Shown here one piece after another: positions 1 to 8,553 of a stretch of DNA of 47,477 nucleotides. Location: the NCBI GenBank assembly GCA_045120955.1, contig JBGVFH010000090.1, positions 1-47,477 of the forward strand, given 5' to 3'. Each line of letters starts with the position of its first letter. Position 1 is the stretch's first letter. Position numbers and translations under genes: made by a program. Under the pieces are notes generated by a model. It did no database searches. It was not told the origin of the DNA and worked only from the letters and a program-made list of their open reading frames with translations. This DNA comes from JAZMZS01 sp045120955 (lineage in GTDB: Bacteria > Bacillota > Clostridia > Oscillospirales > CAG-272).

Positions 1-441
1 TGCGTATGTCATATGGGCAGGGAATGGATGCTTATAACTCCGAACGAGATAAATACGATGAAAGCACCGATAGAAAAATCACATGGGAAGGTGCTTACCT
101 TCGGGCTCGGGCTTGGATATTTTGCTTTTATGGCGGCAGAAAAGCAAAGTGTAGAGAGTGTTACGGTAGTGGAGTGCGACGAAAAGGTGATCTCGATTTT
201 TAAATCATATATTCTGCCGCAGATGCCGTGCAGAGATAAAATGCGTATCGTACACGCCGATGCATATGAATATGCCGAGAATGAAATGGAAAACGGCGGA
301 TACGATTTTGTTTTTTGCGATATATGGCATGATCCATCAGACGGAGTCGAAGCTTACAAAAGGCTCAAGGAATACGAAAAACTGCTTCCGAATGCAGAAT
401 TTGAGTATTGGATAGAGCAGACGATGAAGTATTATATGTAG
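1..441 (+). CDS. SAM-dependent methyltransferase-like protein, 5' end cut off
   Basis: The reading frame is open to the left edge of the window, so only the last ~146 residues are visible and the true start probably lies outside. A glycine-rich segment (TFGLGLGYFAF) followed by a strand ending in an acidic residue (VTVVECDE) and a later VHADAYEYA / YDFVFCDIWHD pair is the pattern of a class I Rossmann methyltransferase, closest in style to spermidine-synthase-like proteins. Substrate is unknown. It converges on clpX, with two hairpins between them. The fold assignment is fairly sure; catalytic function is inference. Confidence 0.6.
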   Translation, partial: CVCHMGREWMLITPNEINTMKAPIEKSHGKVLTFGLGLGYFAFMAAEKQSVESVTVVECDEKVISIFKSYILPQMPCRDKMRIVHADAYEYAENEMENGGYDFVFCDIWHDPSDGVEAYKRLKEYEKLLPNAEFEYWIEQTMKYYM

Positions 442-514
442 TCAGACAACACAGGGATGTCGGAGAGGGCTTCTGTTTTCCTTTCTCCAAGCCTCTTTGC
501 TGAGGCGATATGAC

Positions 515-538
515 CAAGGCTTTTTATAAAAAGCCTTG
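515..538. other. 24-bp perfect palindrome between converging genes
   Basis: CAAGGCTTTTTA is followed immediately by its exact reverse complement, giving a loopless 12+12 bp palindrome. It lies 74 bases past the methyltransferase-like stop codon. The A/T-rich centre means that RNA from either strand would form a hairpin with short U/A runs inside the stem, so it may help end transcription. No binding protein can be named from sequence. Confidence 0.5.
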
Positions 539-549
539 TAAAATGAAAA

Positions 550-583
550 CGGGGAAAACTCTTTTCAATAAAAGTTTTCCCCG
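550..583. terminator. bidirectional terminator between methyltransferase gene and clpX
   Basis: The arm CGGGGAAAACT (550-560) pairs perfectly with AGTTTTCCCCG (573-583) around a 12-base loop. In the minus direction, 20 bases past the clpX stop, the stem is followed by GTTTTCATTTT, a reasonable U-tract. It is the likely end of the tig-clpP-clpX transcript and can also block readthrough from the left gene. Confidence 0.7.
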
Positions 584-602
584 CGGATCATATTTTGTTT
601 TC

Positions 603-1901
603 TCAAACAGCCTTTTTAACAAGAGTGGGGGCTGCTTTTTTTATGACGCAATCCTCTGTGATGATGACCTTTTCCACATCGTTTTGTGATGGCAGGTCAT
701 ACATGACGGGAAGCATGATACTCTCGGTAATGGCACGCAGTCCTCTCGCACCCGTCTTTTTCTCGATAGCCTCTTTTGCTATAGCACGGCAAGCACCGTC
801 TTCAAATTCAAGCTCGGCGCCGTCCATCGCTATGAGCTTTTTATACTGCTTGATAAGCGAGTTTTTCGGCTTTGAAAGTATGCTTACAAGCGCCTCCTCG
901 TCAAGCGCATCAAGGCTCACGATCACGGGCATTCTGCCGACAAGCTCGGGAATAATTCCGTATTTGACAATGTCATGTGAGGTGACATTGGCGTATATTC
1001 CGGTATCCTTTTTGTCCTTTTTTGTTTTAACCGTACCGTTAAAGCCGATAGAGGATTTTTCGGTGCGTGATTCTATTATCTTGTCAAGACCGTCAAAGGC
1101 ACCGCCGCAGATAAAGAGAATGTTCTCCGTGTTTATCTGTATAAAATCTTGATTAGGGTGCTTGCGTCCTCCCTGAGGCGGAACGTTTGAGACAGTGCCC
1201 TCAAGAATTTTCAGCAACGCCTGCTGAACGCCCTCACCCGAAACGTCACGGGTGATCGAGCGGTTTTCGCCTTTTCTCGATATCTTATCGATCTCATCGA
1301 TGTAAATGATACCTTTTTCGGCAAGCTCAACGTTAAAGTCTGCCGCTTGAATAAGGCGCAGAAGTATATTTTCTACATCCTCTCCGACATATCCCGCCTC
1401 TGTGAGCGTTGTTGCGTCAGCAATGGCAAACGGAACGTTGAGCGTTTTTGCCAGAGTCTGAGCAAGATATGTCTTGCCTACGCCTGTAGGTCCGAGCAAA
1501 AGCACATTGCTTTTTTGAATATCAACATCGTCCGAGACGACATCGTCCTGCTTTTTCGCTTTGTTTTTGATCTTTTCTTCACGGTAAAGAATACGCTTGT
1601 AATGGTTGTAGACCGCAACCGAAAGTACACGCTTTGCCTCGTCTTGACCTATTACGTATTCATCAAGCTTTTCCTTTAACTGTGCGGGCTTTGGCAAGGT
1701 TTCAAATGAAAGCGAAAACTCACCCGTGCCTTCCGCAGGTGCAGCAGGCATATAATCGTCAAGTATCTGTGTACATACGTCCACACAGTCATTGCATATA
1801 AACACGCCCTCGGGGGAGGGAATAAGCAGCTCTACCTCGTGCTCGCCTCTGCCGCAAAAAGCGCAGTGGTGCTTGTTTTGTGATTTGTTATTATCAGCCA
1901 A
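603..1901 (-). CDS. clpX: ClpX, ATPase subunit of ClpXP protease
   Basis: 432 residues, full length for ClpX. It is the AAA+ unfoldase that recognises tagged proteins and threads them into ClpP. An N-terminal zinc-binding domain is visible (C13, C16, C36, C39), then Walker A GPTGVGKT at 137-144, Walker B IIYIDEIDKI, and the ClpX-typical NVPPQGGRKHP segment. The start codon is TTG, supported by AGAGG eight bases upstream; no upstream ATG fits. It follows clpP by 48 bases on the same strand, matching the usual tig-clpP-clpX order, and a terminator follows the stop. No CtsR or CIRCE-type operator was seen. Confidence 0.97.
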   Translation of the reverse strand: MADNNKSQNKHHCAFCGRGEHEVELLIPSPEGVFICNDCVDVCTQILDDYMPAAPAEGTGEFSLSFETLPKPAQLKEKLDEYVIGQDEAKRVLSVAVYNHYKRILYREEKIKNKAKKQDDVVSDDVDIQKSNVLLLGPTGVGKTYLAQTLAKTLNVPFAIADATTLTEAGYVGEDVENILLRLIQAADFNVELAEKGIIYIDEIDKISRKGENRSITRDVSGEGVQQALLKILEGTVSNVPPQGGRKHPNQDFIQINTENILFICGGAFDGLDKIIESRTEKSSIGFNGTVKTKKDKKDTGIYANVTSHDIVKYGIIPELVGRMPVIVSLDALDEEALVSILSKPKNSLIKQYKKLIAMDGAELEFEDGACRAIAKEAIEKKTGARGLRAITESIMLPVMYDLPSQNDVEKVIITEDCVIKKAAPTLVKKAV

Positions 1902-1949
1902 TTTACTGTCCTCTCGAAGAATAAATGTCGTTTTATCTGTTTGCGCTTG

Positions 1950-2534
1950 TTACGGACGGCGCTCGATGACCTTGTCAATAAGACCGTACTCCATAGCCTG
2001 TGCGGCAGTCATGAAATTGTCACGGTCTGTGTCACGCTCGATTATTTCAAGAGCCTTGCCCGTGTTGGCAGCAAGAATTTTGTTGAGGGTATCCTTTGTG
2101 CGCAGGATGTGGTCGGTATGAATTTTTATGTCGGACGCCTGACCCTTCATTCCGCCGAGGGGCTGATGGATCATGATTTCGCTGTTCGGAAGAGCCAAAC
2201 GCTTTCCTTTAGCTCCCGAGGACAGAAGAAACGCGCCCATGCTCGCAGCCATACCGATGCATATCGTAGATACGTCGCACTTGATAAAGTTCATAGTATC
2301 ATATATTGCCATGCCTGCGGTGACCGAGCCGCCTGGGCTGTTGATATAAAAGGATATGTCTTTTTCGGAGTCCTGTGCTTCGAGGTAAAGCATCTGAGCG
2401 ACAACAAGAGATGCGGTAGCGTCGTTTACTTCGTCAGCCAAGAAGATTATTCTGTCGTTGAGAAGTCTGGAGTATATGTCAAAAGATCTCTCGCCTCTGC
2501 TTGTCTGTTCGATTACCATCGGTACAAGTGCCAT
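1950..2534 (-). CDS. clpP: ClpP, serine protease subunit of ClpXP
   Basis: 194 residues, the normal length. It forms the tetradecameric proteolytic chamber capped by ClpX. From the chosen start (MALVPMVIEQTSRGE) the catalytic triad falls at S98 (GMAASMGAF), H123 (MIHQPLGG) and D172 (DRDNF), the canonical positions plus one. The frame stays open upstream to an in-frame start at 2603, but that start would sit inside a perfect hairpin and add 23 residues not found in the family. The ATG at 2534 has GGTGG five bases upstream. It lies between tig and clpX. Confidence 0.96.
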   Translation of the reverse strand: MALVPMVIEQTSRGERSFDIYSRLLNDRIIFLADEVNDATASLVVAQMLYLEAQDSEKDISFYINSPGGSVTAGMAIYDTMNFIKCDVSTICIGMAASMGAFLLSSGAKGKRLALPNSEIMIHQPLGGMKGQASDIKIHTDHILRTKDTLNKILAANTGKALEIIERDTDRDNFMTAAQAMEYGLIDKVIERRP

Positions 2535-2587
2535 TTTTTCCACCAGCGCCGCACCTGCGGCGTCCTTTCGTGTATAGTTTAAATTCA

Positions 2588-2615
2588 GGGCGGGTAATCT
2601 CAAATTTACCCGCCC
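2588..2615 (-). terminator. hairpin between tig and clpP (partial terminator or attenuator)
   Basis: GGGCGGGTAA (2588-2597) and TTACCCGCCC (2606-2615) form a perfect 10-bp stem with an 8-base loop, 27 bases past the tig stop. In the minus direction the stem is followed by TGAATTT rather than a clean U-run, so it is probably a leaky terminator or an mRNA-processing/stability element that lowers clpPX relative to tig. Confidence 0.55.
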
Positions 2616-2642
2616 CGATGTTTTGACTGTCAGTCGAAATAC

Positions 2643-4127
2643 TTATTCAGCCTTATCTGCGTCTGCATCTGCCTTTTTGGTCGTTTTCTTGGCAGTTGTA
2701 GCTTTTTCGTCGTCAGCTTTAGCTGTTGTTGTTTTCTTTGTGGTCGTTGTTTTCTTTGCTGTTGTTTTCTTTGCAGGCTTTTCCTCAGCTGTTTCAGCAT
2801 CAGATGCCTTTGCAGAAGCCTTCTTTGTTGTCTTCTTTGCGGGCTTTTCCTCTGTGATAACAGCCTTTTCCTTTACGAGGTCCATAGCCTTTCTTACGAT
2901 AATGTCCTTTGCAACGCCATCTTTATCAACGAACTCTTTGACCTTATCAGCTTCAAGACCGTATGCCTTTGCGATATCCTCGTATTCCTTTTCGATTTCT
3001 TCATCGGAAGCGGTGATATTCTCAAGAGCGGCGATCTTTTCAAGAGCGAGTCTGGACTTGACCTGCTTTTCAGCCTGAGGCATCATAGACTCACGCAGCT
3101 GTTCGAGTGTCTGACCTGTATACTTGAAGTATGTGTTCAGATCCATACCCTGACTTCTGAGGCGGTTGTCGTAGTCACGAACGAAGTTTTCAGCCTCTGC
3201 CTCGATCATCGGAGCAGGGATGTCACCCTCGAGCTTTTCGATAAGAGCGTTGAGAAGCTTTTCTTCAAGAGCAGCCTCCTCAGCCTTTTCTTTTCTCTCT
3301 GCTATTTTAGCCTTGATATCAGCCTTGTATTCATCAAGAGTATCAAACTCTGATACATCTTTTGCGAATTCATCGTCAAGGGCAGGGAGCTCGACCTTCT
3401 TGATAGCGTTAAGCTTGCACTTGAATACAGAAGCCTTGCCTGCAAGCTCGGCTGCATGGTACTCTTCGGGGAAGGTTACATTTACGTCAAAGCTCTCGCC
3501 TATCTTCTTGCCGATTATCTGCTCTTCAAAGCCGGGAATAAACTGACCTGAGCCAAGTGTAAGCTCATAGCCCTCAGCCTTGCCGCCGTCAAACTGCTTA
3601 TCGTCAACATAACCGTCAAAATCTATGTTTGCAATATCTCCGTTTTCAGCAGCTCTGTCATCAACATCTATCGTTCTTGAGTTGCGCTCGCGAACGTGAC
3701 CGAGCTCATGCTCGACCTCGTCGTCACCGACAACTACGCTCTTGCGTGTTGCCTCTATGCCGAGATAACCCTCGAGCTTGACTTCAGGCTTTGTGTAAAC
3801 GGTAGCCTTCATAAGAACACCGTCATCGTCGATAGATACGATATCAAACTCGGGACGGCTGACAACCTCAAGACCAGACTCTTTTTCAGCTTCTGTATAA
3901 GCTTCGGGAATAAGATCGTTTATAGCGTCTTCATAGAATATGCCCTTGCCGTACATTTTCTCAATGATGGACTTGGGAGCCTTACCCTTTCTGAAACCGG
4001 GAACATTGAGATTTTTTGCTTTCTTACGGTAAACACGCTCTACCGCTGCATCGAAAACAGATTTTTCAAGAAGAAATTCTATTTCGTACAGATTGTTGTC
4101 TTTCTTATCGGTTTTTTTGAAACTCAT
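2643..4127 (-). CDS. tig: trigger factor, ribosome-bound chaperone
   Basis: 494 residues. Trigger factor binds the ribosome exit tunnel, folds nascent chains and has a peptidyl-prolyl isomerase domain. The ribosome-binding signature NVPGFRKGKAP is near the N-terminus, followed by an FKBP-type domain (ANIDFDGYVDDKQFDGG) and the helical C-terminal arms. The last ~70 residues are a Lys/Thr/Ala/Asp/Glu-rich tail with two copies of EEKPAKKTT, beyond the usual ~430-residue length. The ATG at 4127 has GGAGG nine bases upstream and gives the standard short N-terminus; a longer in-frame start at 4151 is less likely. A strong promoter lies just upstream. Confidence 0.96.
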   Translation of the reverse strand: MSFKKTDKKDNNLYEIEFLLEKSVFDAAVERVYRKKAKNLNVPGFRKGKAPKSIIEKMYGKGIFYEDAINDLIPEAYTEAEKESGLEVVSRPEFDIVSIDDDGVLMKATVYTKPEVKLEGYLGIEATRKSVVVGDDEVEHELGHVRERNSRTIDVDDRAAENGDIANIDFDGYVDDKQFDGGKAEGYELTLGSGQFIPGFEEQIIGKKIGESFDVNVTFPEEYHAAELAGKASVFKCKLNAIKKVELPALDDEFAKDVSEFDTLDEYKADIKAKIAERKEKAEEAALEEKLLNALIEKLEGDIPAPMIEAEAENFVRDYDNRLRSQGMDLNTYFKYTGQTLEQLRESMMPQAEKQVKSRLALEKIAALENITASDEEIEKEYEDIAKAYGLEADKVKEFVDKDGVAKDIIVRKAMDLVKEKAVITEEKPAKKTTKKASAKASDAETAEEKPAKKTTAKKTTTTKKTTTAKADDEKATTAKKTTKKADADADKAE

Positions 4128-4170
4128 TTTTTCTTTCCTCCAAATGATCAACTCATTTACATACCTATAT

Positions 4171-4199
4171 ATTTTACATCTTTATGTGATTTTTGTCAA
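4171..4199 (-). promoter_or_regulatory. sigma-A promoter of tig-clpP-clpX
   Basis: Read on the minus strand: TTGACA (4194-4199), a 17-bp spacer, then TAAAAT (4171-4176). This is a near-consensus vegetative promoter placing the start of transcription about 35-40 bases before the tig ATG. It separates the tig unit from the upstream metallophosphoesterase gene. Confidence 0.8.
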
Positions 4200-4256
4200 C
4201 AATTATAAAGATTTTTTTGCCGAGAAAGCGGATAAAACAAGATTTTTTTGCATTTT

Positions 4257-4979
4257 TTACGGAATAAACACCCTCTTGGGGGTAAAATCAATGAAGTCAG
4301 CAGAAATGAGCTCAAATCTGATGCCCCTGTATTCGGTAACAGCCTGACAGTTGTAAATTCCGTGAATATGACCGTAATAACATTTTTGAATGTCGTATTC
4401 GGTCATAAGGGAGATAAGCTCCTCAAAGGCAAATTCCTTCCATACGGGAGGGAAGTGCGTAAATACAACAATGGGCAGATCCTTGCCGTTTGCAAGCGTC
4501 CTTGCATATTCGAGACTGCGTTTGAGCCTCCCGCATTCCCTTGCGCTGATCTTTTCGTAGTCGCAGGGTCTTGGTGCGGCGCTTGATTCGTTGTACCAGC
4601 CTCTTGTGCCGGCAACAAGGACTCCGTCAGCCAAAAATGCATTGTTGTATAGCATTGAAATGCTGCCTATACCGTTTTTTTCAAAAAAGCATTTGACCTT
4701 GTTTTGTGTTGACCACCAAAAATCGTGGTTGCCCTTGCTGATGATCTTCTTCCCGGGAAGAGTCTCGATAAACTTGAAATCCTCAAGAGACTCTTCAAGC
4801 TTCAACGCCCAGGATATGTCTCCTGGTATTATTACCGTGTCGGTGTCGCATACGAGCGAGGACCAACGCTTTTTTATTTTTTTTGCGTGATCAAGCCACC
4901 TCGCACCGAAAACCTCCATCGGTTTATCCGTGTTCTCGCCAAGAGAAAGATGTAGGTCGGCAATGGTGTATAATGCCAT
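4257..4979 (-). CDS. calcineurin-like metallophosphoesterase
   Basis: 240 residues. The full set of two-metal phosphoesterase motifs is visible: ADLHLS (D8, H10), IIPGDISW, SKGNHDFW, FTHFPP and GHIHG. These ligate two metal ions for phosphoester hydrolysis. The physiological substrate is unknown; no signal peptide or membrane segment is seen, so it is probably cytoplasmic. It lies 53 bases downstream of thrC, on the same strand, at the apparent end of that block. CCGGAG precedes the ATG at usable spacing. Confidence 0.88.
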   Translation of the reverse strand: MALYTIADLHLSLGENTDKPMEVFGARWLDHAKKIKKRWSSLVCDTDTVIIPGDISWALKLEESLEDFKFIETLPGKKIISKGNHDFWWSTQNKVKCFFEKNGIGSISMLYNNAFLADGVLVAGTRGWYNESSAAPRPCDYEKISARECGRLKRSLEYARTLANGKDLPIVVFTHFPPVWKEFAFEELISLMTEYDIQKCYYGHIHGIYNCQAVTEYRGIRFELISADFIDFTPKRVFIP

Positions 4980-5032
4980 GTTTTTCTCCGGTGTTTTTTA
5001 TTTTTATCTGTTTTTATCCGTTCCAAAAAGTC

Positions 5033-6523
5033 TTATTTCTTTGAAAATTCGCTTACCTTCTCGGGCATTTGAGAGACGGCGCTTACACCGTCAAAGCGTA
5101 CTGTGCGCTCTCCTATGTTTGCAAGCGGCGCGGGGATCTCCGTGCCTGTCAGCTTGGAGAGAAGCGTGAGAGCTTCAAGATCCTGCGGCTTTTCTCCCGT
5201 GAGAGATGCATATACGTCGGATGCGAACTTATACGGGCTTGCCGTTGAAGCTACGAGCATCGGCACCTTATCCTGCTTTGACTGTGCGAGATACTGCTCT
5301 GCGCAGTTGTAGCCGACTGCGGTATGTGTGTCCATGAGATACTTTTCATTTTCAAACACACGCTTTATTGTGCTCTTTGTGTCCTCTTCCGAGCAGAAGT
5401 AACCGCAGAACTCTGCCTGCAGCTTTTCGAGAGTTTCCGCATCTACCTCATAGTCACCATTTTCTCTGAGAGCTCTCATCCACAGCTTTGTTTTCTCATC
5501 TCCTGCCAAAAGGTAGAGAAGACGCTCAAGGTTGCTTGAAATAAGGATATCCATAGAGGGAGAGATAGAAAGCATGAATTCACGCTTTTTGTCATATTTA
5601 CCCGTGCGGATAAAGTCTGTGAGAATGTTGTTTTGGTTTGATGCGCATACAAAACGGCGGAAGGGCATTCCCATCTGCTTTGCCATATATGCGGCGAGTA
5701 TATTTCCGAAGTTTCCTGTAGGAACGCATATGTCTATCTCGTCGCCCTCTTTGATCTCGCCGCTGTTTACAAGGTCGCAGTATGCGGATATGTAGTAAAC
5801 TATCTGCGGTGCGAGTCTGCCGAAGTTGATAGAGTTTGCGCTTGAAAGAACGCAACCGTTCTCGAGCATAAGCTTTGCAAATTCTTTGTCTACAAACATC
5901 TTCTTTACGCCCGTCTGTGCATCGTCAAAGTTGCCGTCGATAGGGCAGACCTCAACATTTGAGCCTTCCTGTGTTACCATTTGCAGCTCCTGCACACGGC
6001 TGACGCCGTTTTTGGGGTAGAATACGATGATCTTTATTCCGTCAACGTCCTTGTAGCCTTCAAGTGCGGCTTTTCCGGTATCGCCCGAGGTGGCAACGAG
6101 GATAAGAGCGGTGTTTTTCTCTGCGGTCTTCTTGAGTGCTCTTGACAAAAGCCTCGGCATTATCTGTAGAGCCATGTCCTTGAAAGCACAGGTAGGTCCG
6201 TGCCAAAGCTCAAGCGTGTAGATGCCGTCCTTTACTTTTACAACGGGAGCGGCACCGCCGGGGAAACGCTGTTCGGAGTATGCGGCACACGCATCTTCAA
6301 GCAGCTCCTCGTAGGTATAGTCTGTCAGATATTTTGAAAGCACATATGCGGCTCTCTCGGGATAGCTCATCTTTGCTATCTTGCCGATCTCTCCGTCATT
6401 GAGTGCGGGAATGCGAGAGGGCATAAAGAGTCCTCCGTTTGACGAAAGACCGCGCTTTATAGCACATGCGGCGCTGACACTTTCAAATGTAGTGTTTGCA
6501 TTTCTTGTACTTATGTAGTTCAT
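5033..6523 (-). CDS. thrC: threonine synthase
   Basis: 496 residues, the long (N-terminal-domain-containing) class of threonine synthase. The enzyme converts O-phosphohomoserine to threonine with pyridoxal phosphate. The family N-terminus (MNYISTRNANTTF) and the PLP-lysine segment CAFKDMALQ (K115) are clear, with the SGDTGKAAL phosphate-binding loop and PTGNFGNILAAY further on. No classical thrB is adjacent, but an ApgM-like protein proposed elsewhere as a homoserine kinase starts the same gene block. AGGAAAG precedes the ATG. No T-box leader is present in the 46-base gap upstream. Confidence 0.95.
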   Translation of the reverse strand: MNYISTRNANTTFESVSAACAIKRGLSSNGGLFMPSRIPALNDGEIGKIAKMSYPERAAYVLSKYLTDYTYEELLEDACAAYSEQRFPGGAAPVVKVKDGIYTLELWHGPTCAFKDMALQIMPRLLSRALKKTAEKNTALILVATSGDTGKAALEGYKDVDGIKIIVFYPKNGVSRVQELQMVTQEGSNVEVCPIDGNFDDAQTGVKKMFVDKEFAKLMLENGCVLSSANSINFGRLAPQIVYYISAYCDLVNSGEIKEGDEIDICVPTGNFGNILAAYMAKQMGMPFRRFVCASNQNNILTDFIRTGKYDKKREFMLSISPSMDILISSNLERLLYLLAGDEKTKLWMRALRENGDYEVDAETLEKLQAEFCGYFCSEEDTKSTIKRVFENEKYLMDTHTAVGYNCAEQYLAQSKQDKVPMLVASTASPYKFASDVYASLTGEKPQDLEALTLLSKLTGTEIPAPLANIGERTVRFDGVSAVSQMPEKVSEFSKK

Positions 6524-6569
6524 TTTCTCTTTCCTTGCTTTTTATATTTATATTTTTTATTTTACACTA

Positions 6570-7508
6570 TTATAGGTTGTTTTTCAAAAATCGCTTTGCG
6601 TTTTCGAAAAACACACAATTCACCTGCTGCTCCGAGTAGTTGTGTGACAGCATTTTTTCTGCCAGATTTTCAAGCTCAGCAAGATTTCGTATGTCAGAAG
6701 GGGTAGTCTCTATTCCGTCAAAATCACAGCCCAAGGACACACAGCCTATACCGAAGCGCTCCGCATAGTGCTCGATGTGGGCGAGCACAGTGTCCGAGCT
6801 TGCTCTTGAGTCAACGGAAAGATGCTGCGGCGCCAAGCTGATTCCGACTATACCGCCGCTGCCGACCATAAGAGCACAGAGAGCATCGCTCATGTTTCTT
6901 TTGTGATGGCATACCTTGTATGAGTTTGAATGTGTGGCAATGACCGGCTTGTTGTATACAGCCATTATCTCGATAATATCTCTTGCAGTTCGCTCGCACG
7001 CATGGGATATGTCCGCTGTAATGCCAAGCTCGGCGCACCTTTTTGCAGTTTCCTTTCCGAATGGTGTCAGCCCGAGCTCAGTATCAAAGCCGCCTCCGAT
7101 ACAGCTCTCACCCTGCCATTGAAAGGTAAGAATTTTTACGCCGCACTCGGCGAGCGCATCAAGACGGGAGATATCACACGCAAGAATTCTTGCATCTTCA
7201 ACCGTGAGAATAAAAGCCGCCTTGCCGCTTTCGTGGGCTGATTCTATATCCTCGTATGTACGGCACATCTGCGCTGTACCGTCGGCTTGACATTCTTTTT
7301 TTAAATAGGCTTGAATATTGAAAAAGTCCGAGTATGCTTCGTTATCCGAGCGTCTATTGTCGCTCCATACGGCGGTTGCCTGACAGTAGCTGTCGTATTT
7401 TTTTGCATATTCAAGAGAAATATGCAGTCCGTTGCTTTTCAGTCCTGCTTTTCTTTTGTACATCTCGTATGCCGTGTCGCAGTGAGTGTCAAAAAGGGAA
7501 ATGCCCAT
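6570..7508 (-). CDS. M19-family dipeptidase (renal-dipeptidase-like)
   Basis: 312 residues. The family cleaves dipeptides with two zinc ions. The FDTHCDTAYEM motif at the N-terminus (H8, D10) supplies metal ligands, VEDA a central acidic ligand, and ATHSNSYKVCHHKRN and LGCDFDGIE the remaining conserved segments. There is no signal peptide, so a cytoplasmic enzyme is likely. AGGAGGT sits three bases before the ATG and overlaps the end of the yraN-like gene, indicating tight coupling. The in vivo substrate is not evident. Confidence 0.9.
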   Translation of the reverse strand: MGISLFDTHCDTAYEMYKRKAGLKSNGLHISLEYAKKYDSYCQATAVWSDNRRSDNEAYSDFFNIQAYLKKECQADGTAQMCRTYEDIESAHESGKAAFILTVEDARILACDISRLDALAECGVKILTFQWQGESCIGGGFDTELGLTPFGKETAKRCAELGITADISHACERTARDIIEIMAVYNKPVIATHSNSYKVCHHKRNMSDALCALMVGSGGIVGISLAPQHLSVDSRASSDTVLAHIEHYAERFGIGCVSLGCDFDGIETTPSDIRNLAELENLAEKMLSHNYSEQQVNCVFFENAKRFLKNNL

Positions 7509-7509
7509 A

Positions 7510-7956
7510 CTACCTCCTATGACGGTAAAGCGTCCTATGGTTTACTGCGTTTTCCGTATGTACAAGCTCGGGAGTCCCTCCCCCGAGGTATACTTCGATG
7601 ACATCTATCCTCGGGGTCTTGCCGTTGTAGTTTGCGGCTGTGTAGTATTTTGCCGCACTTAGGAGATTGAGAGCTTTTTCTCTGTCTATGTGCTCGCTTG
7701 CACGCTGACCGTGTTGCTGTGCTTGCTCTCTTGTCTGTGACAGGGTCTTTACCTCGACTACAACGATATGATAATCATCCTCAGCTATTATGTCAAGCTC
7801 TTTGTGAGAAATTCTCACGTTTCTGTCGATGATTTTGTACCCGTGCGACACAAGGTATTTGCACGCAGCCTCCTCGCCTAAATCACCTACAGCCCGCTTG
7901 AGCGTTCGGTTGTCTTTGTTTTCTTTTCTTTTTCCAAAAATATCGAATATGCTCAT
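7510..7956 (-). CDS. YraN/UPF0102 family protein, nuclease-like fold
   Basis: 148 residues. The pattern GDLGEEAACKYL, then LDIIAEDD and VVVEVKT, is the restriction-endonuclease-like core (D...ExK) of the UPF0102 family that commonly sits beside rnhB. The function of the family is not established. The start overlaps the rnhB stop by four bases (ATGA), implying translational coupling. Confidence 0.85.
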   Translation of the reverse strand: MSIFDIFGKRKENKDNRTLKRAVGDLGEEAACKYLVSHGYKIIDRNVRISHKELDIIAEDDYHIVVVEVKTLSQTREQAQQHGQRASEHIDREKALNLLSAAKYYTAANYNGKTPRIDVIEVYLGGGTPELVHTENAVNHRTLYRHRR

Positions 7957-8552
7957 TTGTCGAGAAATTTGAGAAAGTCACGGCGGTGTATCGGGAGAAC
8001 GCCGTGCTGTTTAATAGCCTCTATGTGCAGCTTTGTTCCGTATCCCTTGTGCTTTGAAAAGCCGTATTCGGGATACTGCTTGTCATATTCGCACAGCAGT
8101 CTGTCTCTTGTCACCTTTGCGAGTATTGAAGCCGCCGCGATCGACGGGGATTTTGCATCGCCCTTGACTATCGGTACTGCCGGAATATCAAAGCCCCGTG
8201 CAATATTTCCGTCAATGAGCGCAAGATCTGCCTTGACGCTCAAGCCTTCGATCGCACGCTTCATAGCAAGCATCGAGGCGTTGAGAATATTTATCTCGCC
8301 TATCTCTTCAACAGATGCCGACGCTATAGAGTATGCAACAGCTTCTTTTTTGATAATATCAAAGAGTGCCTCTCTTTTTTTCTCAGAGAGCTTTTTTGAG
8401 TCGTTCAGTCCCTCTATCACAAGCCCCTGAGCAAGCACACACGCCGCTGCGACCACAGGCCCCGCAAGAGGTCCTCTGCCTGCCTCGTCACAGCCGCATA
8501 TAATGCTGTAGCCCTCATCCGTGTATTTTTGTTCGATCTCGTATGTCAGCAT
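7953..8552 (-). CDS. rnhB: ribonuclease HII
   Basis: 199 residues from the chosen start. RNase HII cuts RNA in RNA-DNA hybrids and removes misincorporated ribonucleotides. The GCDEAGRGPLAGP motif gives D22 and E23; LIDGN and KSPSIAAASILAKVTRD carry the rest of the active site. An upstream in-frame start at 8585 would overlap rbgA by 32 bases. The ATG at 8552 lies one base past the rbgA stop, with GGTGA six bases upstream, and gives the normal family N-terminus. Confidence 0.95.
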   Translation of the reverse strand: MLTYEIEQKYTDEGYSIICGCDEAGRGPLAGPVVAAACVLAQGLVIEGLNDSKKLSEKKREALFDIIKKEAVAYSIASASVEEIGEINILNASMLAMKRAIEGLSVKADLALIDGNIARGFDIPAVPIVKGDAKSPSIAAASILAKVTRDRLLCEYDKQYPEYGFSKHKGYGTKLHIEAIKQHGVLPIHRRDFLKFLDK

Positions 8553-8553
8553 A

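Noticed and set aside
2535..2603. Longer ClpP start at 2603
   Set aside because: It begins inside a perfect hairpin downstream of tig and adds residues outside the family; the ATG at 2534 puts the triad at canonical positions.
1901..4200. CtsR or CIRCE operators in the tig-clpP-clpX block
   Set aside because: No GGTCAAA direct repeats or TTAGCACTC-N9-GAGTGCTAA were found near the promoter or gene starts.
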